Counted from the stretch's first letter, positions 7,133 through 16,245 are shown. The stretch: DNA of 33,051 nucleotides from Candidatus Hydrogenedens sp. (GCA_035361075.1 DAOSBX010000039.1:1-33051); one strand, 5' to 3'. Numbers and translations: made by a program. Notes: generated by a model from the sequence alone, not told the origin.

Positions 7133-9607
7133 ATGAGATATTTCATATTTACTTTGATGATTTTTGTTTTCATTACATTTTTTTCAGTAAGGGGAGAAGA
7201 ATGGCTTGTTTCTGTATCACCAGAATTAAGGAAGGAACCTTCTATTACCTTTGCATTAGGTGATTTGAAGATGATAGGGGAAAGGTATGATTTAACATTT
7301 AAATGGGTATCGGACCACCAATTACTGAGGAATAAGAATACACTTATTATTGGGAATGTGGATAGGAACAAATATACAAAAACATTAGTGGAAGGGAACA
7401 AAATTCATATTACAAAAGAGATTCCAAAGGAAGGATTTGGAATCCAGACAATTAAGGCAGACACTGGGAATACTTTGATTATTATTGCAGGGAGCACAGT
7501 TATCGGTGAAGCGTATGGTATCTATTGGTTAATTGACCGATTACAGGTTTATCAAGGTATTCCAGAAATGAATGAAATAAGAGCACCTGCTTTTTCTGTT
7601 CGTATTGCTTCAGCATGGGGTAGACATTTATCAGGTGGTGGTAATGAGGAACAGTTAAAGAATTCGCTACGGTATAGTTTTAATTGGGTTTCAGGAATGA
7701 ATATGCTGGACTTAATTCCATGGAATTCGGAACCTGAAAATGAAGTAAACCTTGAAAATTGTAAAAACATGCAGAGGTGGATTGATTTGGCTCATGATTT
7801 GGGGATGCGGTATTTTGCTTTTAGTAATGAGGTGGTATATCATCCATCACTCTTTAATTATAATCCTAATCTATTAAATCCATGTAACCCTGAGTTTTGG
7901 GATACATTTCAGGATAAGTATCGCCTTTTATTTAGGGCACTTCCGAGTTTAGATGGGATTGAGATTTGTTTAGATGATATTTCAGGTTTTTGGGATAACT
8001 ATAAGCCGTTGGATGTGCTTCACGATGTTTCGCAATGTACATTGAGTTATGAGGAGCGGTATCACACATTGGTTAAAAAGGTGTATGAGGTTGTTGTGGG
8101 AGAATTTGGTAAGACGTACTTTCATAAAAATTGGGGGTTACGAGACCAAGAGATACATTGTCAACCAGAAGTATATAAAGAGGTGTTCACGGAGGATATT
8201 CCTAAAGATAATCTATTTGTAATGATAAAAATTACACGTGGAGACCGTTGGTGGTTTCAGCAGTATAACCCGACATTTAATCTAACGCCACACAAAACCA
8301 TTGTTATTTTTGAGACAATGAATTATTATGAAGCGGGGAATGAGAATTTATTTCCAACATTTTCTGGCGAATATTTTCAACGGGGTTTGCAATATTTCTT
8401 ATCCCATGAGAATAGTAATGTTGTTGGATTTTCTTATTTAGGAGGTTGCTCTGGTGATGAATGGTCTACAAGAGGAGCCTATATATATGTGTTGTATCGT
8501 CTTCTTTGGGAGCCAGATGTGTCAATTAAAGAAGTGGCAAAGGATTATTGTTCCAAGTATGTCGGGGCAGAGGTAGCAAATGAGATGGCGGAGATACTTA
8601 TGAGTTCGGCGGAGGCATATAAGTACGGATTGTTTATTGAACCCATTGCTTATGGGCAATTTAATTCACTCCTTCATATGCGTGTTGGCATTTTTACTGC
8701 TGAGGGGTATCCACTTATTGATTTAGGGAAAGGACACATCGGCTTTTTAAGGACTGTGTTTATGAAGTGTGACCCATGGAGAAAAGCCACATTTAATCAG
8801 TTGCAATACGGGTTAAATGTTGCGGAATCCATGTTAGCAAAATATCGGGAAATAAAGGATAAAATAAATCCGCCTATGTGGAAGGACAAAATAGAATTGC
8901 AGTTGAACATGACTAATGCTTTGATACAAACCAATGTGCAATATGTTAAAACCATGTTTCATTTTTTTGATTATCTGGATAAACCGAATGAGGAGACACG
9001 AAATAGTCTTTTGATGTCGTATCAGGGTCTTGTTGATAGTTGTGATTACTTTAAGAAATTGCCTGGGTTTTCGTATAAGTTAGATGGAGTTCATGTTCTT
9101 ATTGAACATTGTCAACGGGCACTTTCAGATATAGAACTGGAACGTTCCATTTTAAGAGAAGTGCCTTCTCAGCCAGAATTAGATAGGATTATTACTCAAC
9201 AGCAAGGGTTGTATCGTGACATGTTTGAAAAATATAAAGGAGTCGCAAAAAAGATAGGTCATTTTGAAATACTTGTAGATGGTCAGGATTTGTTACATAT
9301 AAAAGGGAATCGATATCGGATAGAGCATCTTCGTTGGGATGCTCCGTATGTGGGAAGAGCGGAGTTCTATGCTTCGTTGCCAGAAAAAGAACAAATTGTG
9401 ATTCCTGTACCGATAGATACACGTCCATTACATCCTTTTGTTTTATATCAGCCATCTAATGAAAATGGATATGAGGCGGTAATATATCTCGATGACCGTC
9501 CTGGAGGTATGGGTTGGTTTCTTTTTGATGTGTATTCCATAGATGTTCCAAAAGATGAAGATAACATAATCCGAAATTGGGCTGAATACTTTACCAAAAA
9601 GCAATAA
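7133..9607 (+). CDS. Secreted glycoside-hydrolase-like protein (GH20/GH67-type N-domain)
   Basis: An 824-residue exported protein. A signal peptide (about 1-20) is followed by an alpha/beta N-terminal domain (about 22-150) ending in GEAYGIYWLIDRL, the pattern seen in the N-terminal domains of GH20 hexosaminidases and GH67/GH115 alpha-glucuronidases. A probable TIM barrel covers about 155-500 and contains acidic strand ends such as GIEICLDDISGFW, VIFETMNYYEAG and CSGDEW. A helical region (about 520-710) and a beta-rich C-terminal domain follow. I cannot assign catalytic residues or a GH family. AGGAG lies 7 bases before the ATG. Coupled to the methyltransferase gene upstream. The likely role is cleavage of host- or plant-derived glycans outside the cytoplasm, by inference from architecture. 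Confidence 0.65.
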   Translation: MRYFIFTLMIFVFITFFSVRGEEWLVSVSPELRKEPSITFALGDLKMIGERYDLTFKWVSDHQLLRNKNTLIIGNVDRNKYTKTLVEGNKIHITKEIPKEGFGIQTIKADTGNTLIIIAGSTVIGEAYGIYWLIDRLQVYQGIPEMNEIRAPAFSVRIASAWGRHLSGGGNEEQLKNSLRYSFNWVSGMNMLDLIPWNSEPENEVNLENCKNMQRWIDLAHDLGMRYFAFSNEVVYHPSLFNYNPNLLNPCNPEFWDTFQDKYRLLFRALPSLDGIEICLDDISGFWDNYKPLDVLHDVSQCTLSYEERYHTLVKKVYEVVVGEFGKTYFHKNWGLRDQEIHCQPEVYKEVFTEDIPKDNLFVMIKITRGDRWWFQQYNPTFNLTPHKTIVIFETMNYYEAGNENLFPTFSGEYFQRGLQYFLSHENSNVVGFSYLGGCSGDEWSTRGAYIYVLYRLLWEPDVSIKEVAKDYCSKYVGAEVANEMAEILMSSAEAYKYGLFIEPIAYGQFNSLLHMRVGIFTAEGYPLIDLGKGHIGFLRTVFMKCDPWRKATFNQLQYGLNVAESMLAKYREIKDKINPPMWKDKIELQLNMTNALIQTNVQYVKTMFHFFDYLDKPNEETRNSLLMSYQGLVDSCDYFKKLPGFSYKLDGVHVLIEHCQRALSDIELERSILREVPSQPELDRIITQQQGLYRDMFEKYKGVAKKIGHFEILVDGQDLLHIKGNRYRIEHLRWDAPYVGRAEFYASLPEKEQIVIPVPIDTRPLHPFVLYQPSNENGYEAVIYLDDRPGGMGWFLFDVYSIDVPKDEDNIIRNWAEYFTKKQ

Positions 9608-9677
9608 ATTAATAAGAAGCATTTTTGGGAAAGTATGAATCTGTATCTTAGAGTTTGTTAAAATATAGCATTTAATT

Positions 9678-9692
9678 TTTGGTGTGACCAAA
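9678..9692. promoter_or_regulatory. 15-base perfect palindrome upstream of the DUF4914 gene
   Basis: TTTGGT-GTG-ACCAAA lies 16 bases before the ATG at 9709 and just before the AAGGA element (9696-9700). It could be an operator for a dimeric repressor or a small mRNA hairpin near the ribosome binding site. One instance only, so function is unproven. Confidence 0.4.
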
Positions 9693-9708
9693 TTGAAGGA
9701 CAGGATAT

Positions 9709-11616
9709 ATGAGAAAAATAGAAAAAAATTGGAAAAATGTTCAATTGACAGATAATGTTATCTCTATCCTGAGTAAGGCGAAGAAAGTTTCTTTTGCCAC
9801 AAGTATTAATGAACTGATAGAGATTGCATGTAATTCATCGGCGCCTGATGCACAGTTTCATGTGGAATATGATGTCCCGAATAAAGGTTTATATCGTGAG
9901 GCGACGGTATCTCGTGTTCGTAATGGTGTGAGTGTAAATTATACAGAACCTTATATGAGGCGACGTGACCCTGATTGTATGTTTATTGGTGATGATGAAC
10001 CTACTGACAAGCCGTATTTTAAGGATGTTTTTGGATTTTCGTTTGATAAAATGGCGGAGGAGACGTTTGATTGGTTGAAACAGCAAGAACTTATTTTATT
10101 TGGATTTGTAGCTGGTGGGGATTACCTTGGCAAACATGCTTTGGCTATTGCCCCGTCGAATGCGGGATTTTTCGCACTGGGTTTAGCGTTGTTGCAGGGA
10201 ATCTTGTCTTGGGATGTGTTATCGAAGAAATTTGACCCAAGGCTTATTATGTATGTAGCACCTGTATTTCGTCATACACATTTTAACGGTAAGCAGGTTG
10301 TAGTTCATCGTCGGGGTAAAGATATATATGAAATATTTTCTTATAATTTGTATCCTGGACCGAGTGCAAAGAAGGGGGTTTATGGTTATTTGCTTCATTT
10401 AGGGGAGAGGGAAGGTTGGATAACGACGCATAGTTCGACAGTTCAGGTAATAACACCTTATGACAATGTGGTGACGATTATGCACGAGGGAGCCAGTGGT
10501 GGTGGTAAGAGTGAAATGTTGGAGTCGATACATCGTGAGGATGATGGGCGAATCCTTGTGGGGACAAATATAGTGACAGAGGAGCAATTGTTTCTGGAGT
10601 TGCCGAGAGCGTGTTCATTAAGACCTGTAAGTGATGATATGGCGTTGTGCCATCCTTCATTTCAAAAAGGGGATGGAAAAATTACTATTACAGATGCGGA
10701 GAAAGGTTGGTTTATTCGGGTAAATCATATAGGCAAATATGGTATGGATATTACCTTTGAGGCGTTAACTGCTCAACCTCCAGAGCCTTTGTTGTTTCTC
10801 AATATTAATGCGGTGCCTAATTCACGGGCAATGATATGGGAGCACATTGAGGATGAGCCGGGGGTCCCTTGTCCTAATCCACGTGTTATTGTGCCACGTC
10901 ATATTATGCCAAATGTAGCAAGTAAGCCTGTTTCTGTTGATATTCGAAGTTTTGGGGTACGAACACCGCCATGCACAAAAGAAAAACCGACCTATGGCAT
11001 AATTGGGATGTTCCATCTCTTGCCTTCTGCTTTAGGATGGTTATGGCGTTTAGTTGCGCCGAGGGGACATGAGAACCCGTCTATTATTAATACAGAGGGA
11101 ATGAGTTCTGAGGGGGTAGGTTCTTATTGGCCCTTTGCTACAGGAAGGTATGTTCAACATGCGAATCTTTTGTTAGACCAGATATTAGCAAGCCCACGAG
11201 TGTATCACATTCTTTGTCCTAATCAGCATGTAGGTGCGTGGAAGGTAAGTTTTATGCCACAATGGTTGGCACGTGAATATTTAGCCCGACGTGGAATAGC
11301 CAAATTTAAGACAAGTCAGCTAATAAGTTCGCGGTGTGTGTTGTTGGGGCATACCTTAAAATCAGTTCGAATTGAAGGTGAAATTTTACCTGTTTCTCTT
11401 TTCCAAACTTATTTACAACCTGAAGTTGGGGAAGAGGCTTATGATGAAGGTGCTGAGATTTTATATACCTTTTTCCAAAGGGAACTAAAAAAGTTTATGA
11501 CGTCGGAATTACATCCTCTTGGGAAAACGATTATTGAATGTTTTATGGACCGTGGTTTTCTGGGTGATTATATGGCATTGCTACCTACACCTTACATTGA
11601 TTCCTCTCAGGAATAA
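9709..11616 (+). CDS. DUF4914-type protein with PEPCK-like P-loop
   Basis: A 635-residue soluble protein that I match from memory to the DUF4914 family, known mainly from Bacteroidota and PVC-type bacteria and of unknown function. The central feature is HEGASGGGKSEM (259-270), a Walker A loop of the PEP carboxykinase/HPr-kinase style, followed by SDDMA (308-312), which resembles the paired-aspartate kinase-2 motif of PEPCK. The C-terminal half has conserved-looking blocks FGVRTPPC, LLPSALGWLWRLVAPRGHENPS and WPFATGRYVQHA. No signal peptide or membrane segment. It is monocistronic, with its own upstream palindrome, and converges with maf after 14 bases. A nucleotide-dependent carboxykinase- or kinase-like reaction is inference. 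Confidence 0.7.
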   Translation: MRKIEKNWKNVQLTDNVISILSKAKKVSFATSINELIEIACNSSAPDAQFHVEYDVPNKGLYREATVSRVRNGVSVNYTEPYMRRRDPDCMFIGDDEPTDKPYFKDVFGFSFDKMAEETFDWLKQQELILFGFVAGGDYLGKHALAIAPSNAGFFALGLALLQGILSWDVLSKKFDPRLIMYVAPVFRHTHFNGKQVVVHRRGKDIYEIFSYNLYPGPSAKKGVYGYLLHLGEREGWITTHSSTVQVITPYDNVVTIMHEGASGGGKSEMLESIHREDDGRILVGTNIVTEEQLFLELPRACSLRPVSDDMALCHPSFQKGDGKITITDAEKGWFIRVNHIGKYGMDITFEALTAQPPEPLLFLNINAVPNSRAMIWEHIEDEPGVPCPNPRVIVPRHIMPNVASKPVSVDIRSFGVRTPPCTKEKPTYGIIGMFHLLPSALGWLWRLVAPRGHENPSIINTEGMSSEGVGSYWPFATGRYVQHANLLLDQILASPRVYHILCPNQHVGAWKVSFMPQWLAREYLARRGIAKFKTSQLISSRCVLLGHTLKSVRIEGEILPVSLFQTYLQPEVGEEAYDEGAEILYTFFQRELKKFMTSELHPLGKTIIECFMDRGFLGDYMALLPTPYIDSSQE

Positions 11617-11630
11617 AAGTGTATTGTTCT

Positions 11631-12251
11631 TTATAAGAATATGGCGTGGTCATCACGGATGCGTTTAAACAGGAAGACACCTACTTTGCGGAGTAATTTA
11701 TCCAGGCGAACAATAGGCAATCCTAATACGTTGTAGTAACAACCATCATATCGAGATACTAAAAGACTTCCAGGACCATCTACAGTATAGGCACCTGCAC
11801 GGTCAATAGGGTTTACGACACGGATAAAGGTATTTATTTCCTCTTCTGTTAATGTTCGGAATGTTACATCGGTAGTTTCACTTCCACATGCTTTTCGTCC
11901 ATCTGCAGTGTTTGCAACTGCGATTCCAGTAATTACTTGATGTGTATTGCCGGAGAGTCGTTGAAGCATACTTCGTGCTTCGTCGAGGTTGCAAGGTTTG
12001 CTCAGAACTTCCCCGTCACAGAAGACTAATGTATCTGCTGAAATAACAACCGCAGGATATGATAACCGTGAGATAACTTCATTACATTTGTTAGTAGCGT
12101 TTTCTTCGACTAATGTTGTAGGTGTCGCTCCTATGTCTACTTCTTTAACGTTGCTGATTATGACTTCAAATTCAATACCCATCGAGGCGAGAAGTGCTTT
12201 CCGTCGTGGTGATGCTGACGCTAATACAAGTGGAAGTCCGCAATCTTCCAT
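11631..12251 (-). CDS. maf: Maf-family nucleotide pyrophosphatase
   Basis: About 206 residues, a house-cleaning enzyme that hydrolyses non-canonical or modified nucleoside triphosphates to monophosphates. The signature LASASPRRKALLASMGI is near the N-terminus, followed by the SADTLVF and GSLLVSRYDG-YYNVLGLP blocks typical of Maf proteins. I chose the ATG at 12251: GGAG sits 6 bases before it, whereas the ATG four codons upstream (12263) has no Shine-Dalgarno motif and that GGAG lies inside the extra codons. It is the last gene of the long minus-strand run, 13 or 25 bases behind the lolA-like gene depending on start. Confidence 0.93.
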   Translation of the reverse strand: MEDCGLPLVLASASPRRKALLASMGIEFEVIISNVKEVDIGATPTTLVEENATNKCNEVISRLSYPAVVISADTLVFCDGEVLSKPCNLDEARSMLQRLSGNTHQVITGIAVANTADGRKACGSETTDVTFRTLTEEEINTFIRVVNPIDRAGAYTVDGPGSLLVSRYDGCYYNVLGLPIVRLDKLLRKVGVFLFKRIRDDHAIFL

Positions 12252-12276
12252 AAATGTCTCCATATTTGAGAGTTTT

Positions 12277-13143
12277 TTATTTGTTTGGGGGTTCTAAATC
12301 TTTTACTTCAATATCGACTAAATTGGATGGTTTTTTTGTTTCCTTGTTTTTATCTCCTGTAGATAAAATGGGATTGATAGAATTGTCGATATATTTTGGG
12401 TCTACTGAGGCAGGCTCGGGGATTCGCTTTCCATCTTCGGGGACTATTTCTTTTTGTTTGTCATTTTCAATGATATTGGTTCCCTGAGGTACAAAAATTT
12501 GGGTGTCTTCACGTCTGATTTTTCCATTTATTTCTATTTTTTCAAAATCGATGATAGTTTGAATATTATCTTCATTTATAATGCGTAGGCGATATGGTAG
12601 ATAATCTTCATCTCGGAGATAAAGGATAATTTCCTCAAATTGTGTTTCTTGCTCTTTATCTATATAAGGGCGGATGGAGATGCCATGTTTTCCACGTTCT
12701 TCGGATAGTTGAATGGGGGTAACATGGTATTTTTTACGGAGTTCATCTAAATTCTGGGCAAATGCAAAGAAAAACAGTTCTGTTTCCACTTGGTCTTTCA
12801 AGTCGTAGATGGTCATTTGTTTGATTTCGGGTTCATATTCATAGATTTTTGTGTTTTCAACCAACGTATATTTTTCAGGTTCATCTGTATGAAAGACTAT
12901 ACGGCGAGGCTTAATAAAAACCAAGGTTCCTTTGGTGATGTAGGATTCATCGGGATAGATACTTTTCTGAATAAAGTCAGCGACAAGGATTTGGATTTTA
13001 TCTCTGGATTCAGTGTATTTTTGGAAAAAGTTGTCAATGTCTTTGTTCTCTACTGAATATTGAGCGTACATCCAGGTCTGAATGGTGATAAGGGAAAGAA
13101 GATAAAATATGTGTTTATAAGGTTTATCCGTTGTTTTCTTCAT
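12277..13143 (-). CDS. LolA-like outer-membrane lipoprotein carrier
   Basis: About 288 residues from the ATG at 13143. A signal peptide (hydrophobic stretch near residues 11-27, ending YAQ) precedes a LolA-type domain with the patterns VADFIQKSIYPDES, GTLVFIKPRRIVF and LVENTKIYEYEPE, as seen in the half-barrel carrier that ferries lipoproteins across the periplasm. The C-terminal 80 residues are a charged, proline-containing extension beyond the usual LolA length. The frame is open 34 codons further upstream, but those lie inside the divIVA-like gene. Starting at 13143 leaves a 20-base overlap with that gene, suggesting translational coupling. No LolB or LolCDE gene is in the window. It implies a diderm envelope. 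Confidence 0.8.
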   Translation of the reverse strand: MKKTTDKPYKHIFYLLSLITIQTWMYAQYSVENKDIDNFFQKYTESRDKIQILVADFIQKSIYPDESYITKGTLVFIKPRRIVFHTDEPEKYTLVENTKIYEYEPEIKQMTIYDLKDQVETELFFFAFAQNLDELRKKYHVTPIQLSEERGKHGISIRPYIDKEQETQFEEIILYLRDEDYLPYRLRIINEDNIQTIIDFEKIEINGKIRREDTQIFVPQGTNIIENDKQKEIVPEDGKRIPEPASVDPKYIDNSINPILSTGDKNKETKKPSNLVDIEVKDLEPPNK

Positions 13144-13744
13144 CATGTTTTTCTTTCTCATCGTTGAGGGATAAGGAGTCGATATTGAAATCAGTGGATA
13201 AAGCATTATCCAAAGATTTCCTAATTTCAGTGAGCATGTTATCACGATTTTCCTGAGAAAATCCTTTGATTTGGGTAGATTCGTATTCTGATAAGATGGA
13301 TTGAAAAGACAGTAACAAGGTTTTTACTTCTTGATGGAAACGGTCTCGTAAATGAATGAGGTGCTGAATTTCTTGTTCTAACCTCAAGGGTATTTGCTGA
13401 GCACGGGTTTGTGCTTCTGAGATAATAGATTCTGCTTGTCTTTGGGCTGATTCCAGGATGTCTTCATTTAATTTTTGAGCAGTATTTAATGCACTACGTA
13501 AAACAGATTCTTCCTGTCGGTAAAATTCGATGAGTTTGGTTTGTTCATCCACTTTCTCTTTTAATTCTTGAATGCGGTCGATTAGCATTTCGATAGTGTC
13601 GGCGATTCGATGTAAAAAATTGTCAACGGCTTCTGTGGAATAACCGCCAATCATTTTTCGTGGAAATCGTTGAGCGTAAATTTCGCTCGGTGTAATTATT
13701 GATTCTGCTCCTAACACTTCGGAAATAACACGGTCGCGTCTCAT
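13124..13744 (-). CDS. DivIVA-domain coiled-coil protein
   Basis: A 206-residue protein with the DivIVA N-terminal segment: ITPSEIYAQRFPRKMIGGY then EAVDNFLHRIADTIEML (about 16-54). A long coiled coil follows (about 55-160), rich in E, Q and A, and then a charged tail. DivIVA/GpsB proteins bind curved or septal membranes and organise division or polar growth; the homologue's role in this lineage is not known. AAGGAT precedes the ATG. It lies 66 bases behind proC, an association found in the proC-ylmG-divIVA neighbourhood of many bacteria, and its 3' end overlaps the lolA-like gene by 20 bases. Confidence 0.85.
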   Translation of the reverse strand: MRRDRVISEVLGAESIITPSEIYAQRFPRKMIGGYSTEAVDNFLHRIADTIEMLIDRIQELKEKVDEQTKLIEFYRQEESVLRSALNTAQKLNEDILESAQRQAESIISEAQTRAQQIPLRLEQEIQHLIHLRDRFHQEVKTLLLSFQSILSEYESTQIKGFSQENRDNMLTEIRKSLDNALSTDFNIDSLSLNDEKEKHDEENNG

Positions 13745-13810
13745 ATAGTATCCTTAAAAGATTTATAGTAAGAATTGTATCATTAGAAGTATTTATTTTT
13801 CTTGTTTTTG

Positions 13811-14626
13811 TTATTTTCCTAATTCCTGTGCCCGTTTATATGCGGAATAAATGGCTTTATTTACAATAGATTTAAAGTTTTCAGTTTCAAATATGTTGAC
13901 AGCAGATTCTGTTGTTCCACCTTTTGAGGTAACTCGTGCTCGGAGTTGTTGTGGTAATTCTTTTTCTTTCATAAGAAGTACTGCGGAGCCATAAAAGGTT
14001 TGTTCTACCAAAGATAGGGTTGTTTCTTCAGATAAGCCTAATGATTTGCCTGCATCGATAATTGCCTCGCAAAGGTAATAGAAATATGCAGGACCACTCC
14101 CACTAACTGCGGTGATAATGTTTATTTGTTCTTCTGGTACGAAAACTATTTTCCCAATGGATTCAAATATTTTTTGTGCTAACGTTTTGTCGTTTTCATT
14201 ACATTCAGGACTAAGGCTTATTGCAGTAATTCCTTCACCAACCAGGGCTGGTGTATTAGGCATGGTTCGTATAATTCGGAGATTAGGCTGGTTTAATATT
14301 GTTTTGTAAAAATTAATAGAGATTCCTGCGGCGATAGAGATAATACGTACATCATTTTGTATTTGAGATTTAATGGGTTCTAATGCGGATTGAATTATTT
14401 GAGGTTTAACTGCAATAAGTAGATATTTTGTTTTTTCCATTAAAGTGGTTATTTCTTGAACAATTTGGATATTTAATTCTTTTGCGGTTTGTTGTTTTTC
14501 TATATCAGGGTCGTATATAAAGATTTGTTCTGGCGTTAATATTTGTTTCCGTAGTAATCCTTTGATAATTGCCTGTCCCATATTGCCGAAGCCTAACACT
14601 GCGAGATTTGGGTTGTTTTGTAACAT
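13811..14626 (-). CDS. proC: Pyrroline-5-carboxylate reductase
   Basis: A 271-residue enzyme for the last step of proline synthesis, reducing 1-pyrroline-5-carboxylate with NAD(P)H. The Rossmann motif GFGNMGQAIIKG begins near residue 12. RTMPNTPALVGEGI and AVSGSGPAYFYYL follow, and the C-terminal dimerisation domain has RARVTSKGGTTESAV, the standard ProC signature. Length is normal. It sits 28 bases behind the N-acetylglutamate synthase-like gene, so glutamate-derived proline and arginine steps are adjacent, and before the divIVA-like gene. Confidence 0.96.
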   Translation of the reverse strand: MLQNNPNLAVLGFGNMGQAIIKGLLRKQILTPEQIFIYDPDIEKQQTAKELNIQIVQEITTLMEKTKYLLIAVKPQIIQSALEPIKSQIQNDVRIISIAAGISINFYKTILNQPNLRIIRTMPNTPALVGEGITAISLSPECNENDKTLAQKIFESIGKIVFVPEEQINIITAVSGSGPAYFYYLCEAIIDAGKSLGLSEETTLSLVEQTFYGSAVLLMKEKELPQQLRARVTSKGGTTESAVNIFETENFKSIVNKAIYSAYKRAQELGK

Positions 14627-14654
14627 AGTCTTGTAACCTTTATTTTTTTAGGGG

Positions 14655-15134
14655 TTATTTATAGTTTGTATTCGTTTTAAGGGTTAAGACCATTGGGATT
14701 TCGTCACAGGATTCGTTATGTTTTGGACAGCGGGCACAATCCTTTCTGATTTTGTATGGCAGAGTATCCAATGTTGTTTCTTTAAATCCTCTTTTTTTGA
14801 AAAATTCGGGATTGCGAGTTAAGACATATACCATTGGTATGTTTAAGTCTTTTGCCTCTTCTAAAACTGCATTTAGTAATTTTGTTCCTATTCCTTGATT
14901 TTGTAAATCTTCACGGACAATTAATGTTCGTACTTCTGCAAGAGTTTCGGTGTCGATATGTAATGCGGCACAGCCTGCGACGCCTTTTTCATCAGCAAAG
15001 ACGTAGAAATCACGAACATTTTCGTAGAGTTCTTCAAGTGTTCGTGGCAAAACAAAGCCTTTGTTATAGGCGTTGTCAATAAGGGCTTTTAATTGTGGAA
15101 CTTCTGATAGTTTGGGTTTTCGGACTTTATACAT
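14655..15134 (-). CDS. GNAT N-acetyltransferase, short ArgA-type N-acetylglutamate synthase
   Basis: A 159-residue GNAT enzyme. The acetyl-CoA loop reads VREDLQNQGIGTKLL (Q/R-x-x-G-x-G/A type). LPRTLEELYENVRDF, GCAALHI, FFKKRGF and the C-terminal DCARCPK-CDEIPMV pattern match the short stand-alone N-acetylglutamate synthases that start arginine synthesis by acetylating glutamate. The three C-terminal cysteines recall those proteins and may bind metal. It lacks the amino-acid-kinase domain of classical ArgA. Neighbouring proC, also fed by glutamate, fits this reading. GNAT assignment is firm, NAGS activity likely. Confidence 0.8.
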   Translation of the reverse strand: MYKVRKPKLSEVPQLKALIDNAYNKGFVLPRTLEELYENVRDFYVFADEKGVAGCAALHIDTETLAEVRTLIVREDLQNQGIGTKLLNAVLEEAKDLNIPMVYVLTRNPEFFKKRGFKETTLDTLPYKIRKDCARCPKHNESCDEIPMVLTLKTNTNYK

Positions 15135-15228
15135 AGATTTTTTTGTCAGCCTATTTTTTGTTTTTTTGGAAGTAGTATACTCTTTGTTAAGAACGTTAGA
15201 AAAATTTAAAAGGTGTCGAATGTGGTTT

Positions 15229-16197
15229 TTACATTTTTACGTAGTGTTTATTTAATTCGTCTAATATGTTTTGGAAGTAATCAGGTAGTGGTGCTGAACA
15301 TTCGAGAAATGTATGAGTTATAGGATGCGTAAAACCTAATGTTTGAGCATGCAAGGCTTGACCTGGTAATTTTTGTAAAGCATTTACAATAGACGGACTT
15401 AACTTTAGAGAGGCGTAATCGGTGAATCCGTATACAGGGTCTCCAATAACGGGATGACCTATGAACCGAAGATGAACCCGTATTTGGTGTGTTCTGCCTG
15501 TATTGAGTTTGAGTTCAAGCAGACTTAGTACTGAGTAATCTTTTAGGAGTTGGAAATGTGTAATTGCATCTCGGGCAGATACGCCAGTTACAGACATCCG
15601 TTTAGGGTCAGCAAGGCTTCTGCCAATGCTTGCATCAATAGTTCCTTTTTTTGATTTTGGTATTCCTTTTACTAACGCAATATATTTGCGAGAGAATTCT
15701 CGATTTTCGACCTGCTGGCGAAGATGAAAATAAGCTTCTGGATTCTTTGCAATAACGAGTACACCTGATGTGTTCATGTCTAAACGATGCACAATTCCTG
15801 GCCGTAATGGGTCACCTGAGATAATAAAATCTTTGCAATGATGTAATATGGCATTTACTAACGTTCCGTGAGTGTGTCCTGTTGCGGGATGCACGACCAT
15901 ACCAGCAGGCTTATTAATAACAATGATGTGTTTATCTTCGTATAGTATATCGAGTGGAATATTTTCAGGAATCAATTCGCTGGTTTCTTCTTCAGGTTGT
16001 GAGATTGTAACATGGTCTCCTGAATTGATTAGATACGCAGGTTTTGTAATTGTTTTTTGGTTTACTGTGGTTTTTCCATTTTTAATAAGGTTTTGGATTT
16101 GTGAGCGTGATATTCCTTCCATCTGGTCGTAGAGAAATAGGTCTAAACGGAGTGGTTGTGTTATTTCTGGAACAATGAATGATTGTGTTGTTTCCAT
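15229..16197 (-). CDS. RluD/RluA-family 23S rRNA pseudouridine synthase
   Basis: A 322-residue RNA-modifying enzyme. An S4 RNA-binding domain occupies about 16-63. The catalytic RluA-type domain follows, with INKPAGMVVHPATGH near 94-108, the active-site motif HRLDMNTSG (137-145, catalytic D140) and LNTGRTHQIRVHL. The S4 domain, the length and the HRLD-TSG motif point to RluD, which modifies helix 69 of 23S rRNA, but RluC-like specificity cannot be excluded. No clear Shine-Dalgarno precedes the ATG; the giant CFI-box gene ends 48 bases upstream. Confidence 0.92.
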   Translation of the reverse strand: METTQSFIVPEITQPLRLDLFLYDQMEGISRSQIQNLIKNGKTTVNQKTITKPAYLINSGDHVTISQPEEETSELIPENIPLDILYEDKHIIVINKPAGMVVHPATGHTHGTLVNAILHHCKDFIISGDPLRPGIVHRLDMNTSGVLVIAKNPEAYFHLRQQVENREFSRKYIALVKGIPKSKKGTIDASIGRSLADPKRMSVTGVSARDAITHFQLLKDYSVLSLLELKLNTGRTHQIRVHLRFIGHPVIGDPVYGFTDYASLKLSPSIVNALQKLPGQALHAQTLGFTHPITHTFLECSAPLPDYFQNILDELNKHYVKM

Positions 16198-16245
16198 TTT
16201 AGGAGAAATATCCCTTTATACCGAACAGACATATAAATAGAAATA

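Noticed and set aside
13144..13245. Longer N-terminus for the lolA-like gene
   Set aside because: The extra 34 codons lie inside the divIVA-like gene, and the signal peptide fits the ATG at 13143.
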